Origin: Candidatus Zixiibacteriota bacterium
GTDB taxonomy: Bacteria > Zixibacteria > MSB-5A5 > SM1-73
Length of the DNA: 9,696 nt
Reading direction: 5' to 3'
Assembly: GCA_029933635.1 (NCBI GenBank)
Contig: JAOZNS010000095.1
Location: 1-9,696, forward strand
Shown here: piece by piece, positions 1-5,972 of the stretch
Layout: the number at the start of each line of letters is the position of its first letter
How positions within the stretch are numbered: position 1 is the first letter of the stretch
Notes under the pieces: model-generated
Database searches by the model: none
Told to the model about the DNA's origin: nothing
What the model saw: only the letters and a program-made list of their open reading frames with translations
Program-made: the position numbers and the translations under genes

Positions 1-491
1 ATTCTTTTCTTAATTCCCTGTCCGTAACCAGCCAAATATCCTAACACTATTCCGAGACTGCCGGATAGAAGCGACGCACCCTCCGCTATTCTTTTTTGAA
101 ATATTAATATTACACCTACAGCAACAAAAACTGTCAGAAGACAAAACAACCAGACGGTCAATCTATGATCCCTGGTATCATTGATCTTTTTGTCATCCAC
201 CCAGTGTTCTGCGCGTTTCTCATCAAGTTCTATGCGTTTTTCCTCAAGCTGCAACTGTTTCATTGACTGCATATGTATTTCCTCACCCAGCTTATTAAGC
301 CCTTCTATCCTAAGTTTTTCTATCTCTGGGTCTACTTTTTGGAATGAAATCTGTTGCCAAGTCCCAACTAGCCCGCCCATCTGGAGAGTCGCAGGAATTT
401 GAGAAGGGAATAATGGGCTTGGTGCTTCAGTTTTCTTCTTTAGTTCTTCTTCAGGCACCCTTTCTTTCGAATTCTCAGATTTGCCGTTCAT
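1..491 (-). CDS. Two-helix coiled-coil membrane protein, 3' end outside window
   Basis: An open frame runs leftward from ATG at 491 and is still open at base 1, giving at least 163 residues; the C-terminus is missing. A strong GGAGGAG ribosome-binding site lies at 496-502, 4 bases before the ATG, which supports this start. The first 50 residues are polar and Pro/Lys/Glu rich. Residues about 55-100 are charged and heptad-like (IEKLRIEGLNKLGEE, QLQLEEKRIELDEKR), so probably a coiled coil. Residues about 111-131 (LTVWLFCLLTVFVAVGVILI) and 138-156 (Gly/Leu-rich, LLSGSLGIVLGYLAGYG) look like two membrane helices joined by a short FQKRIAEGA turn. There is no signal peptide. I do not recognise the family; the layout recalls small DUF2335-like membrane proteins, but I do not see that family's typical N-terminal motif. 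No function is assigned. A repeat (528-742) separates it from the next gene upstream. Confidence 0.75.
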   Translation of the reverse strand, partial: MNGKSENSKERVPEEELKKKTEAPSPLFPSQIPATLQMGGLVGTWQQISFQKVDPEIEKLRIEGLNKLGEEIHMQSMKQLQLEEKRIELDEKRAEHWVDDKKINDTRDHRLTVWLFCLLTVFVAVGVILIFQKRIAEGASLLSGSLGIVLGYLAGYGQGIKKR

Positions 492-527
492 AAATCTCCT
501 CCTTATTCCATGTCTTTATCTTGATGC

Positions 528-742
528 ATCGGCATTAGGAAATGCCGATGTCCTTTTTTCTTTTTTGCCGAGGCCACAGGGATTGAATCTCGGCGCCTCT
601 GTTCGGGATGCAATCCTGAACACCTCGCAAGTTTTTTTGTGTATCTGCCATTCTGATGGTCAAAGTAGTGGGCAAGCTTGCTTGCACAGCGAAAACTTCG
701 CTTCCACACTCCGGAGACCCTTTGCTTGGTTCAGGGTGACAG
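528..742. repeat. Composite interspersed repeat, copy A
   Basis: This copy aligns over its whole length with 1298-1525 at roughly 80% identity by eye, in the same orientation. It has three parts. First is a perfect hairpin with 9-base arms ATCGGCATT/AATGCCGAT (528-536, 541-549), followed by a T-rich stretch. Second is a possible three-way junction closed by CGAGG (569-573) and CCTCG (623-627), with two inner hairpins that tolerate G-U pairs. Third is a MITE-like end segment (about 645-742) finishing in CAGGGTGACAG. It occupies most of the 289-base gap between the left-edge membrane protein and the DUF4160-DUF2442 gene. I see no gene in this gap. Confidence 0.8.
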
Positions 743-780
743 CAATGTTTTTTTCAAGCAGTCCCGTAGACCTGATTGAC

Positions 781-1239
781 CTACGAGCCTAATAAACCTG
801 CAACAGATATGTCCTCATCCAGGTCTTCCCAGTGAATTCCAATGCCACCCCCGATAAGACGCCAGTTGTTCCTTTGTTTTTCTGAAGCATCTCTAAGTTT
901 AGGAAACCACTCCAGAGGAACGCTAATGATCCTTCCATCGATGAGATAAACTTGCAACATTTCTGAAGTCACCTTAACATCTGTTGCTATCGGAGTAAAT
1001 TGTTTAACCGGCAAAATATTCATCCCATTTCTCTTTATCAGTTTTTCATTTTCAATAATCAAATTTCTAATTTTACTCAGCTCGAAGGAACGAAAGCCAG
1101 AATTGTTTGCTAACACAACAGGTTCTAACCAAAATTTTGCATACTTGTCCGCGGATTCCACGTGAATGTGAATCGGCTCGTTCATCTCATTACTGAAGAA
1201 AAAGAATCTATATCCTTTTGTTTTCAATACGGTTGGCAT
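781..1239 (-). CDS. DUF4160-DUF2442 fusion protein
   Basis: This 152-residue protein joins two small domains that are usually separate neighbouring genes. Residues 1 to about 70 carry the DUF4160 signature: MPT start, GYRFFFFSNE, then EPIHIHVE and a lysine/tryptophan segment (YAKFWLEP). Residues about 80-145 resemble DUF2442: a short strand-rich domain with DGRIISVPLEWFPKL and a WRLIGGGIGIHWEDLDEDISVAGLL ending. I chose ATG at 1239 rather than the upstream ATG at 1263 because AAGAGGT lies 4 bases before it and family members begin MPT. DUF4160/DUF2442 pairs are often listed as toxin-antitoxin candidates, but a biochemical role is not established to my knowledge, so that is only a suggestion. 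The gene stands alone between two direct copies of a composite repeat (528-742 and 1298-1525), which suggests acquisition as a cassette. Confidence 0.85.
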   Translation of the reverse strand: MPTVLKTKGYRFFFFSNEMNEPIHIHVESADKYAKFWLEPVVLANNSGFRSFELSKIRNLIIENEKLIKRNGMNILPVKQFTPIATDVKVTSEMLQVYLIDGRIISVPLEWFPKLRDASEKQRNNWRLIGGGIGIHWEDLDEDISVAGLLGS

Positions 1240-1297
1240 AATTACCTCTTTGATTACGAGCATAACTTAACTTCACTGTTGGAATCCTTTTTTGATC

Positions 1298-1525
1298 CAT
1301 TGGCATTAGGAAATGCCGATACCATTTGTTTTTTACCGAGGCCACCGGGACTGAATCCCGTCGCCTCTGTTCGGGATACAATCCCGAACACCTCGCAAGT
1401 TTTTTGTGTATCTGTCATTCTGGGCGTAGCGAAGAATCTCAACGAAAGGAGTGGGCAAGCTTGCTTGCGCGGCGAAAGCTTAGCTTCCGCCCTCCGGAGA
1501 TCCTTCGCTTCGCTCAGGGTGACAG
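1298..1525. repeat. Composite interspersed repeat, copy B
   Basis: This is the better-preserved copy of the repeat at 528-742. The leading hairpin is GGCATT/AATGCC (1302-1319 region). The three-way junction is closed by CGAGG (1337-1341) and CCTCG (1391-1395), with inner hairpins CGGGA/TCCCG (1346-1350, 1356-1360) and a perfect TTCGGGAT/ATCCCGAA (1370-1377, 1381-1388). The last 114 bases (1412-1525) form a MITE-like unit with 27-base terminal inverted repeats matching at 22 positions (1412-1438 against 1499-1525). No transposase is encoded. The rest of the 330-base stretch between the flanking genes holds nothing that I can identify. Reading frames across it are fortuitous. Confidence 0.85.
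1412..1525. mobile_element. MITE-like element with 27-bp imperfect terminal inverted repeats
   Basis: The left end begins CTGTCATTCTGGGCG and the right end is the inverted CTGTCACCCTGAGCG, with 22 of 27 positions matching. The interior contains smaller palindromes such as GGCAAGCTTGCTTGC and CTCCGGAG. The left-end motif recurs singly at 8706-8729 and 9392-9415, and a diverged whole copy sits at 645-742. A short palindromic unit dispersed between genes without coding capacity is typical of MITEs. No target-site duplication is obvious, and I cannot identify a partner transposase in the window. Confidence 0.6.
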
Positions 1526-1569
1526 TTTCTCTTATGTAGTCCCTTCCGGATGGTTTCTCCCTCAAGGGT

Positions 1570-2166
1570 CTATTCCAGTTCTTCAATCGCTTTTTCCCAC
1601 CAACCGAATTCATCGGGAAATTTATTCCAGTTCTTTCTAAACCACTCCTCTATGTCCCGATCCCAAAAGCCACCTCTATCAAAACGATTTTCAAACTCCT
1701 CAAGACTTAAGTTCAACCTGATTCCCAGTATGTAGTATCTTACTCCCGGATTGTCGTTAGGATTAGTTCTTAATAACTTTCTTAGGAGGTCTAAAGCAGG
1801 TTCACTCTTCCCCTGGTCCCATAAGGAGACAGCCTTGTTCACGATGGTCCTTATGATGTGTCTGTTTTCTAACCAGCTCCATCTTAAAACGTCAGGCCAG
1901 TTACCATCCTTATCAGTTATCAGATTTATTGCCCGGGCGTATGCTTGATCTAAGATTTTCTCTGCTTTTGAAAAATTGCCTTCATTCAGCAATATCTCAA
2001 AAAGGAATAGATAAGAATCTAAAAAGTCGGGATCCTTTTGGATCAAGCGTTGCAGCTGCCTTTTGGCAGTTTTCACATTACGCTCATCATAACTTTCGCA
2101 CAGACCATAATACTCATCCATCACTTCATGATCTTTGTCCAGGAACTCTCTTATTTGTTTACTCAT
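1570..2166 (-). CDS. TPR-like helical repeat protein
   Basis: This 198-residue soluble protein is predicted to be all helical. Segments around residues 33-75 (AKRQLQRLIQKDPDFLDSYL followed by NEGNFSKAEKILDQAYARA) and 118-150 (WDQGKSEPALDLLRKLLRTNPNDNPGVRYYILGI) have the spacing and Ala/Leu/Pro pattern of tetratricopeptide repeats. The NPNDNPGVRY element occurs in a recognisable group of bacterial TPR proteins. The C-terminal 45 residues are Trp-, Phe- and Glu-rich (FWDRDIEEWFRKNW, FGWWEKAIEELE). The start is supported by GGGAGGAATT directly before ATG at 2166. TPR folds usually mediate protein contacts; the partner is unknown. The neighbours (CPBP protease upstream, DUF4160-DUF2442 downstream) give no pathway. 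There is no signal peptide, so it is probably cytoplasmic. Confidence 0.8.
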   Translation of the reverse strand: MSKQIREFLDKDHEVMDEYYGLCESYDERNVKTAKRQLQRLIQKDPDFLDSYLFLFEILLNEGNFSKAEKILDQAYARAINLITDKDGNWPDVLRWSWLENRHIIRTIVNKAVSLWDQGKSEPALDLLRKLLRTNPNDNPGVRYYILGIRLNLSLEEFENRFDRGGFWDRDIEEWFRKNWNKFPDEFGWWEKAIEELE

Positions 2167-2180
2167 AATTCCTCCCTCTC

Positions 2181-2305
2181 GTGTTAGGGTGGAGGTTGCA
2201 TCCTCACCTTTTGAGCGCGGATAGAGGAATAACCCCTCTCCGATCTGTAGAGTATCCTTTTATTCAAACTCGATCAACACCTCTTTCTTATCCACAGCCT
2301 GATGT
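2181..2305. repeat. 125-bp direct repeat, left copy (includes carrier-gene 3' end)
   Basis: This segment aligns with 3195-3319 at a constant overall offset of 1014 bases. Both begin GTGTTA and end CCTGATGT. The last 45 bases differ at only about five positions; the rest is more diverged with small gaps. The diverged part can form a hairpin in both copies (TCCTC/GAGGA inside GGTT/AACC here). The rightmost bases (2260-2304) duplicate the 3' end of the carrier-protein gene. The repeat lies just upstream of the TPR gene's ribosome-binding site. Confidence 0.8.
2260..2304 (-). pseudogene. Duplicated fragment of carrier-protein gene 3' end
   Basis: Read on the minus strand, this stretch encodes HQAVDKKEVLIEFE plus a TAA stop. 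That is the same as the last 14 residues of the biotin carrier protein (HQAVDKDEVLIEFE, 3274-3318) except for one Asp-to-Lys change. Similarity to that gene stops sharply just upstream of this point. It is therefore a 3' gene fragment, not an independent gene, and it is part of the 125-bp direct repeat that brackets the CPBP gene. Confidence 0.75.
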
Positions 2306-2342
2306 GAGTATAAATTTCTTTGTTTCTGGCAAACATAAATTC

Positions 2343-3170
2343 TCATAATCCCAGATATGCGAATGCAATCGCTTGTGGCAAACCATGTGCGATGGCGGGA
2401 GCCACGATGCTGCCAGCCTTCTCTCGAATAAAGCCAAAGACTAAGCCACCAAAGAATGCCGTAATCCCAAACAACCATGTCAGGCTAAATTGCCCCAGGA
2501 ATGGATTGAAGCGGCTTACCACATGCATAAAACCAAAGACCAGCGAAGTGATGATTATTCCCCAGCCCCAGCTTACACCAAAGAAGCGATAGGGACGGCC
2601 AAAAGTTTTATTAAGCCGTGACTGAATATAACCGCGAAATAAAATCTCTTCCCCAAAGCCAACAAACAGAAAGTAGAAGAAAAAAGCCGAAGCCACCTTA
2701 CCCATTGGCCCTGATGACAAGATAATATTAGGCACGAACAGAAGGGCACTAAAGTTGACCATACTGCCTGCCGTGGGCTTCTTTCTTAGAAGCCAGGCTA
2801 ACGAAAGAAGCAGTCCCACATTAATCGCCACGCTGATCAATGTATCTTCCCAGCTCTCATGGTCCGAACCCAGAAAGTAACCGAGCGCCCCAGCCAGTGC
2901 CGCTGGGAGGAAGCAGATCAGCGCTATATCCAGATGGTACTTCAGATTCTTAAAGGATATCCCATAGTTAGCCAGCTTTCTTCGCATGAGGATCAACAAT
3001 AATAAGGGGACAGCAATCATCACCATATATGCAAAGAATGGCCGGTCAAAGATATGTCTCTGCCACTGACCCAATGGGGGAATCTGGATAGCCCAGATGA
3101 TCAGAAAAGTAAGGATGAAAACAGCAACAACTTCAAGAATCGCTTTTATTTTTGATAATGAATGATTCAT
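2343..3170 (-). CDS. CPBP-family intramembrane glutamic protease
   Basis: This 275-residue, strongly hydrophobic protein has about seven or eight membrane segments. It carries the three conserved CPBP/Abi (CAAX protease Rce1-like) motifs: EExxxR in FGEEILFRG (E174, E175, R179), FxxxH in FGFMH (F212, H216) and a C-terminal histidine in AIAHGLPQAIAF (H262). These residues form the catalytic centre of the glutamic intramembrane endopeptidases. In bacteria, members process peptides, confer bacteriocin self-immunity or act in protein scaffolding; the substrate here is unknown. No bacteriocin precursor is visible nearby. ATG at 3170 has only a weak upstream AAG-type ribosome site. The gene follows the carrier-protein gene in the same direction but is flanked by 125-bp direct repeats, so it may be a later insertion and not a functional part of the carboxylase operon. 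Confidence 0.93.
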   Translation of the reverse strand: MNHSLSKIKAILEVVAVFILTFLIIWAIQIPPLGQWQRHIFDRPFFAYMVMIAVPLLLLILMRRKLANYGISFKNLKYHLDIALICFLPAALAGALGYFLGSDHESWEDTLISVAINVGLLLSLAWLLRKKPTAGSMVNFSALLFVPNIILSSGPMGKVASAFFFYFLFVGFGEEILFRGYIQSRLNKTFGRPYRFFGVSWGWGIIITSLVFGFMHVVSRFNPFLGQFSLTWLFGITAFFGGLVFGFIREKAGSIVAPAIAHGLPQAIAFAYLGL

Positions 3171-3194
3171 CTTGACTTAAAGTTTTTTATCTTT

Positions 3195-3319
3195 GTGTTA
3201 GATTTGGGAGTGTACCCACCCTATGATTGCGGATAGGGGTACAAACCCTAACCGATCTCTCTATTATATCTTCTTATTCAAACTCGATTAACACCTCGTC
3301 TTTATCCACTGCCTGATGT
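3195..3319. repeat. 125-bp direct repeat, right copy (overlaps carrier-gene 3' end)
   Basis: This is the partner of 2181-2305. Its right 46 bases are the authentic 3' end of the biotin carrier gene and the rest is the intergenic stretch before the CPBP gene. A hairpin is possible with arms CCTAT/ATAGG and GTACC/GGTAC around 3213-3241. The equivalent hairpin in the left copy has a different sequence but the same layout. No T-run follows on the minus strand, so I do not call it a terminator. Confidence 0.8.
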
Positions 3320-3780
3320 TCCTTCACCTTAATTTTTTTCACCTTGCCATCGAACTTAACTTTCAGTTCATTTTCCATCTTCATGGCTTCCACGATTATC
3401 ACCCCCTGACCTGCCACCACCAAATCGCCCTCCTTCACCTCTATGGCTGTTACCAAACCAGGCATGGGGCTTTTCAGCTTCTTTTCCTTTCTGGTCTCAA
3501 CTTTTGCCGCGCCCAATCTTTTCAGCCTTTGGGTTCGCTCGTCCTTCACCAAACACTCGTATCTTTTCCCATTCAAGAAAATGGAGACCTTTTCTTCATT
3601 CTTGGAAAATTCCAGATCAAACGATCTGTTATTAAACAGGAAGGAGACGATTTTTTTATTTTTTATCTGCACAGAATCTGCCTGGACCGGCTTTTCATCT
3701 AAATTGATTTGCACCTTCCCATTTCGTTCCTGGATGTCCACCTCAAAGCTTTTGTCTTCTATTTGCACCACATATTTCAT
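3274..3780 (-). CDS. Biotin carboxyl carrier protein of acyl-CoA carboxylase
   Basis: This 168-residue carrier subunit shuttles carboxybiotin between the biotin carboxylase and the carboxyltransferase. Residues about 98-168 form a complete biotinyl domain: SPMPGLVTAIEVKEGD, then EAMKMEN with K134 as the lysine to be biotinylated, then a hairpin ending in HQAVDKDEVLIEFE. Residues 1-80 are a strand-rich N-terminal domain (KYVVQIEDKSFEVDI, FLFNNRSFDLEF, FLNGKRYECLV) like the region preceding the biotinyl domain in propionyl-CoA carboxylase alpha chains. Residues 80-100 are a charged linker. ATG at 3780 has CAGGTT about 7 bases upstream. The gene is 74 bases downstream of the biotin carboxylase gene and clearly belongs to the same operon. 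Its last 14 codons are duplicated at 2260-2304. Confidence 0.95.
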   Translation of the reverse strand: MKYVVQIEDKSFEVDIQERNGKVQINLDEKPVQADSVQIKNKKIVSFLFNNRSFDLEFSKNEEKVSIFLNGKRYECLVKDERTQRLKRLGAAKVETRKEKKLKSPMPGLVTAIEVKEGDLVVAGQGVIIVEAMKMENELKVKFDGKVKKIKVKEHQAVDKDEVLIEFE

Positions 3781-3800
3781 TGTCTAAACCTGCTTCTTGT

Positions 3801-3850
3801 TGTATCGGACCCATTTATCAGGCAAAAACCTGCTCAATTAATGGGTAGCT
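3801..3850. repeat. Degenerate GTAG-type double palindrome in the biotin carboxylase/carrier gap
   Basis: Most of the short gap between the two genes aligns, imperfectly, with the repeats at 5393-5465, 5891-5939 and 5973-6024. It has CCCATTTAT and CTCAATTAATGGG segments separated by an A-rich centre. The outer arms CCCATT (3810-3815) and AATGGG (3840-3845) still pair, as do AGG/CCT inside. The GTAG ends have decayed. I read it as an old copy of the RAYT-associated repeat. Confidence 0.5.
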
Positions 3851-3854
3851 CACT

Positions 3855-5381
3855 TTACATCATTAACCGCCGCAATCCCATCTTCCTTCCTGCAATCTTC
3901 CAAACATTCTCTTTAGATTTGTTTTTTGACGAAAAAAGAACCGGTTTAGATTTTGTCTTCTCCCGATAATCCAGAAGGGCAGAGAATACTGCCATAGCCT
4001 GGAGAAGCTCATCTTTTTCTTTTGCCTCGGAAGGTTTTTCCCTTTCAAATTCCTCTTCGATGAAGTGAGTATGAATCTCACCTCTTTGAAAATTGGGATT
4101 TTTCATCATCCTTAAATGAAAGGGGATGGTGGTTGCCACTCCCGAGATGTGATATTCGGATAAAGCCCTTTTCATTCTTTGAATGGCCTCATCTCTGTCC
4201 TTTCCCCAGGCAAGGAGCTTGGCTATCAAAGGGTCATAATAAAGTGACACCTCCACCCCTTCGTATAATCCTGAGTCCACCCTTATTCCTGGTCCAGATG
4301 GTTCCCAGTAAGAATGCACCACTCCGGTGGAGGGGAGAAAACTATTTTCTGGATCCTCGGCATAAATTCGGCATTCGATCGCAGATCCCCTCCATTCTAT
4401 CTCCTCCTGTCGGTGGTTCAATTTCATTCCACCGGCTATCCTTATCTGTTCTTTAGCAATGTCAATTCCGGTAACCATCTCAGTAACCGGATGCTCCACT
4501 TGAAGTCGGGTATTGGATTCCAGAAAGTAGAAGTTGCGGTCGGAGTCGACCAGAAATTCGATGGTTCCCGCATTCACATAACTAGAAGCTTTAGCCGCGG
4601 TTATTGCCGCCTCCCCCATCGCCTTTCTCATCTTCTCATCCACAACTGGAGAGGGAGATTCTTCAATCACCTTCTGATGACGTCTTTGGATGGAACATTC
4701 CCTTTCGCCCAGATGAATCACGTTACCAAACTTGTCCGCAAGTATCTGAATCTCCACGTGTCGGGGTTTTTGTAGATATTTCTCAATGTAAATTCGGGGA
4801 TCGGCGAAGGCAGATTCTGCCTCGGAGCTGGCAGCTCTTAAGGCGCTTTTGAGCTCAGCTTTTTCTTTTACGATTCTCATCCCCTTGCCTCCACCTCCAC
4901 CCACTGCCTTGATCAGGATGGGCAGTCCTATTTCCTCTGCTGTCGACAAAGCTTGATCTTCTGATTTTATCTCCACCTCAGTTCCAGGGACGATAGGAAC
5001 ACCAGAGTTTTTCATGGTCTTGCGGGCGGCGACCTTATCACCCAGCAGTTTGACCGCCTCAGCCGGGGGACCAATAAAGATCAAGCCTGCGGATTCAACT
5101 CGTTTAACAAACTCATAGTTTTCTGCCAAAAACCCGTATCCTGGATGAACAGCCTCAGCCTTGGAGCCTTTTGCAACTTCTATAATCTTGTCCATGTTAA
5201 GATAGCTCTGAGGGGCGGGGGCCGGTCCAACCGGATATGCTTCATCTGCCAGACGAACATGTAAAGCTTTGCGGTCGATGTCTGAAAAAATTGCCACCGT
5301 CTTGATCCCCATCTCCTTGCAAGCTCGGATGATCCTGACTGCTATCTCTCCCCGATTGGCTATGAGAACTTTCTTGAACAT
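3855..5381 (-). CDS. Biotin carboxylase subunit of acyl-CoA carboxylase
   Basis: This 508-residue enzyme carboxylates the biotin of the carrier protein using ATP and bicarbonate. The N-terminal fold begins MFKKVLIANRGEIAVRIIRAC; HPGYGFLAEN lies at 79-88; the ATP-grasp glycine loop GGGGGKGMRI is at 161-170; ECSIQRRHQKVIEE is near 228-241. The catalytic and metal residues known from E. coli AccC are present at nearly the same numbers: K237, E275, E288, N290, R292, E296 and R338. One small oddity is Ser289 (ESNTR), where Met or Val is usual. The last 60 or so residues extend beyond the typical 450-residue AccC and end in WKIAGRKMGLRRLM, a tail seen in propionyl-CoA carboxylase-type subunits. ATG at 5381 has AGAGACGAG upstream. 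The gene follows the carboxyltransferase gene but is separated from it by the transposase module. Confidence 0.95.
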   Translation of the reverse strand: MFKKVLIANRGEIAVRIIRACKEMGIKTVAIFSDIDRKALHVRLADEAYPVGPAPAPQSYLNMDKIIEVAKGSKAEAVHPGYGFLAENYEFVKRVESAGLIFIGPPAEAVKLLGDKVAARKTMKNSGVPIVPGTEVEIKSEDQALSTAEEIGLPILIKAVGGGGGKGMRIVKEKAELKSALRAASSEAESAFADPRIYIEKYLQKPRHVEIQILADKFGNVIHLGERECSIQRRHQKVIEESPSPVVDEKMRKAMGEAAITAAKASSYVNAGTIEFLVDSDRNFYFLESNTRLQVEHPVTEMVTGIDIAKEQIRIAGGMKLNHRQEEIEWRGSAIECRIYAEDPENSFLPSTGVVHSYWEPSGPGIRVDSGLYEGVEVSLYYDPLIAKLLAWGKDRDEAIQRMKRALSEYHISGVATTIPFHLRMMKNPNFQRGEIHTHFIEEEFEREKPSEAKEKDELLQAMAVFSALLDYREKTKSKPVLFSSKNKSKENVWKIAGRKMGLRRLMM

Positions 5382-5392
5382 CTCGTCTCTTT

Positions 5393-5465
5393 GTAGTTGC
5401 CCAATTTATTGGGCGTTTTTTTAGCTCGATGAGCGGACGCTCCCGTCTGGGAATCGAGCAACTAC
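5393..5465. repeat. REP pair 1 (BIME-like), between transposase and biotin carboxylase gene
   Basis: Ends GTAGTTGC (5393-5400) and GCAACTAC (5458-5465) are inverted repeats. Inside are the perfect palindrome GCCCAATTTATTGGGC (5399-5414) and a second stem GCTCGAT/ATCGAGC (5424-5430, 5453-5459). The second stem's loop is enlarged by about 22 bases containing GAGCG/CGCTC. Each half starts with GTAG read inward, as in REP sequences recognised by RAYT enzymes. The right end contains the transposase stop codon, and the left end lies 11 bases before the biotin carboxylase ATG, next to its ribosome-binding site. Confidence 0.85.
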
Positions 5466-5875
5466 AATTCATAAAATTGTTCAAATTCTATTTTTTCTTT
5501 TAATGGATTGCTTTTAATGTATTCCCTAATTTTAAATAATGCTTGCTCGTTACGGATTACATGCTCATAATAATTAGGTCGCCACAATTTTATTCCCGTT
5601 TCCTTGCTGCTGGATGCTTTGAATCGTCTTACAATCTCACCTAAGTGGATTTTGCATTCATTTAATATTAGAATTAAATGCACATGAGATGGTAAGATAG
5701 TGTAATAGTCGATCTTCACTCCCTCAATTTCATTTAGTTTCTTGATTGCACCATGAATTTCGCTATTAAGTTTTGCTAAATATGGCCGTCGATAATTTGT
5801 GCAAATGGTAACAAAATAGTAACCGTTTTGCGAATAATCGTAATGTTTCAGCCGAATATTTTTTATGGCCTTCAT
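5462..5875 (-). CDS. REP-associated tyrosine transposase (RAYT, Y1/HUH family)
   Basis: This 137-residue protein belongs to the IS200/IS605-like Y1 transposase superfamily, RAYT branch, whose members cut and join single-stranded REP hairpins. Visible features are YYFVTICTNYRRPYL near the N-terminus, the HUH motif H64-V-H66 in LPSHVHLIL, the RAYT-type segment WRPNYYEHVIRNEQALFKIREYI, and the catalytic Tyr119 with Asn123 four residues later (YIKSNP). This matches the Tyr/Asn pair of E. coli TnpA-REP. All catalytic residues are present, so the enzyme could be active, although it is shorter than the E. coli protein. ATG at 5875 has a poor ribosome site. The gene lies in operon orientation between the carboxyltransferase and biotin carboxylase genes and is surrounded by its probable substrates: repeats at 5393-5465, 5891-5939 and 5973-6024. 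Confidence 0.93.
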   Translation of the reverse strand: MKAIKNIRLKHYDYSQNGYYFVTICTNYRRPYLAKLNSEIHGAIKKLNEIEGVKIDYYTILPSHVHLILILNECKIHLGEIVRRFKASSSKETGIKLWRPNYYEHVIRNEQALFKIREYIKSNPLKEKIEFEQFYEL

Positions 5876-5890
5876 AATTCAGCCAAAATT

Positions 5891-5939
5891 GTAGTTGCCC
5901 AATTTATTGGGCATTCAGTTCGATAAATCGAGCAACTAC
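5891..5939. repeat. REP pair 2 (BIME-like), directly upstream of transposase start
   Basis: This is a compact 49-base form. GTAGTT is followed by the palindrome GCCCAATTTATTGGGC, a short ATTCA spacer, then TTCGATAAATCGAGC and AACTAC. The two halves are inverted REPs, each beginning GTAGTTGC. It begins 15 bases upstream of the transposase ATG on the minus strand, so it will be in that gene's 5' leader RNA. Confidence 0.88.
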
Positions 5940-5972
5940 ATTTTAATAAATATCAGGTTTTTGGTTTTATCC

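Noticed and set aside
1337..1395. A tRNA or tRNA-derived sequence, because of the cloverleaf-like closure and GGGACTGAATCCC hairpin
   Set aside because: There are only two inner arms, no recognisable anticodon loop, no proper T-loop and no CCA-side acceptor stem of seven pairs. The second copy at 569-627 shows it is part of a dispersed repeat.
1254..1613. A 119-residue minus-strand reading frame and an overlapping 125-residue plus-strand frame (1162-1539) across the composite repeat
   Set aside because: Both run through a non-coding repeat with strong palindromes and a diverged copy at 528-742. The predicted peptides contain the usual translated-repeat words (FFATPRMTD, SVILGVAKN) and have no ribosome site.
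2260..2478. A 72-residue minus-strand frame ending in the carrier-protein-like peptide
   Set aside because: Most of it lies out of frame over the CPBP gene. Only the last 14 codons resemble the carrier protein, and these are explained by the duplicated 3' fragment.
3200..3245. Rho-independent terminator after the carrier gene
   Set aside because: The hairpin is plausible, but no T-run follows it on the minus strand, and the same layout occurs in the duplicated copy at 2190-2235, so it is better described as part of the repeat.
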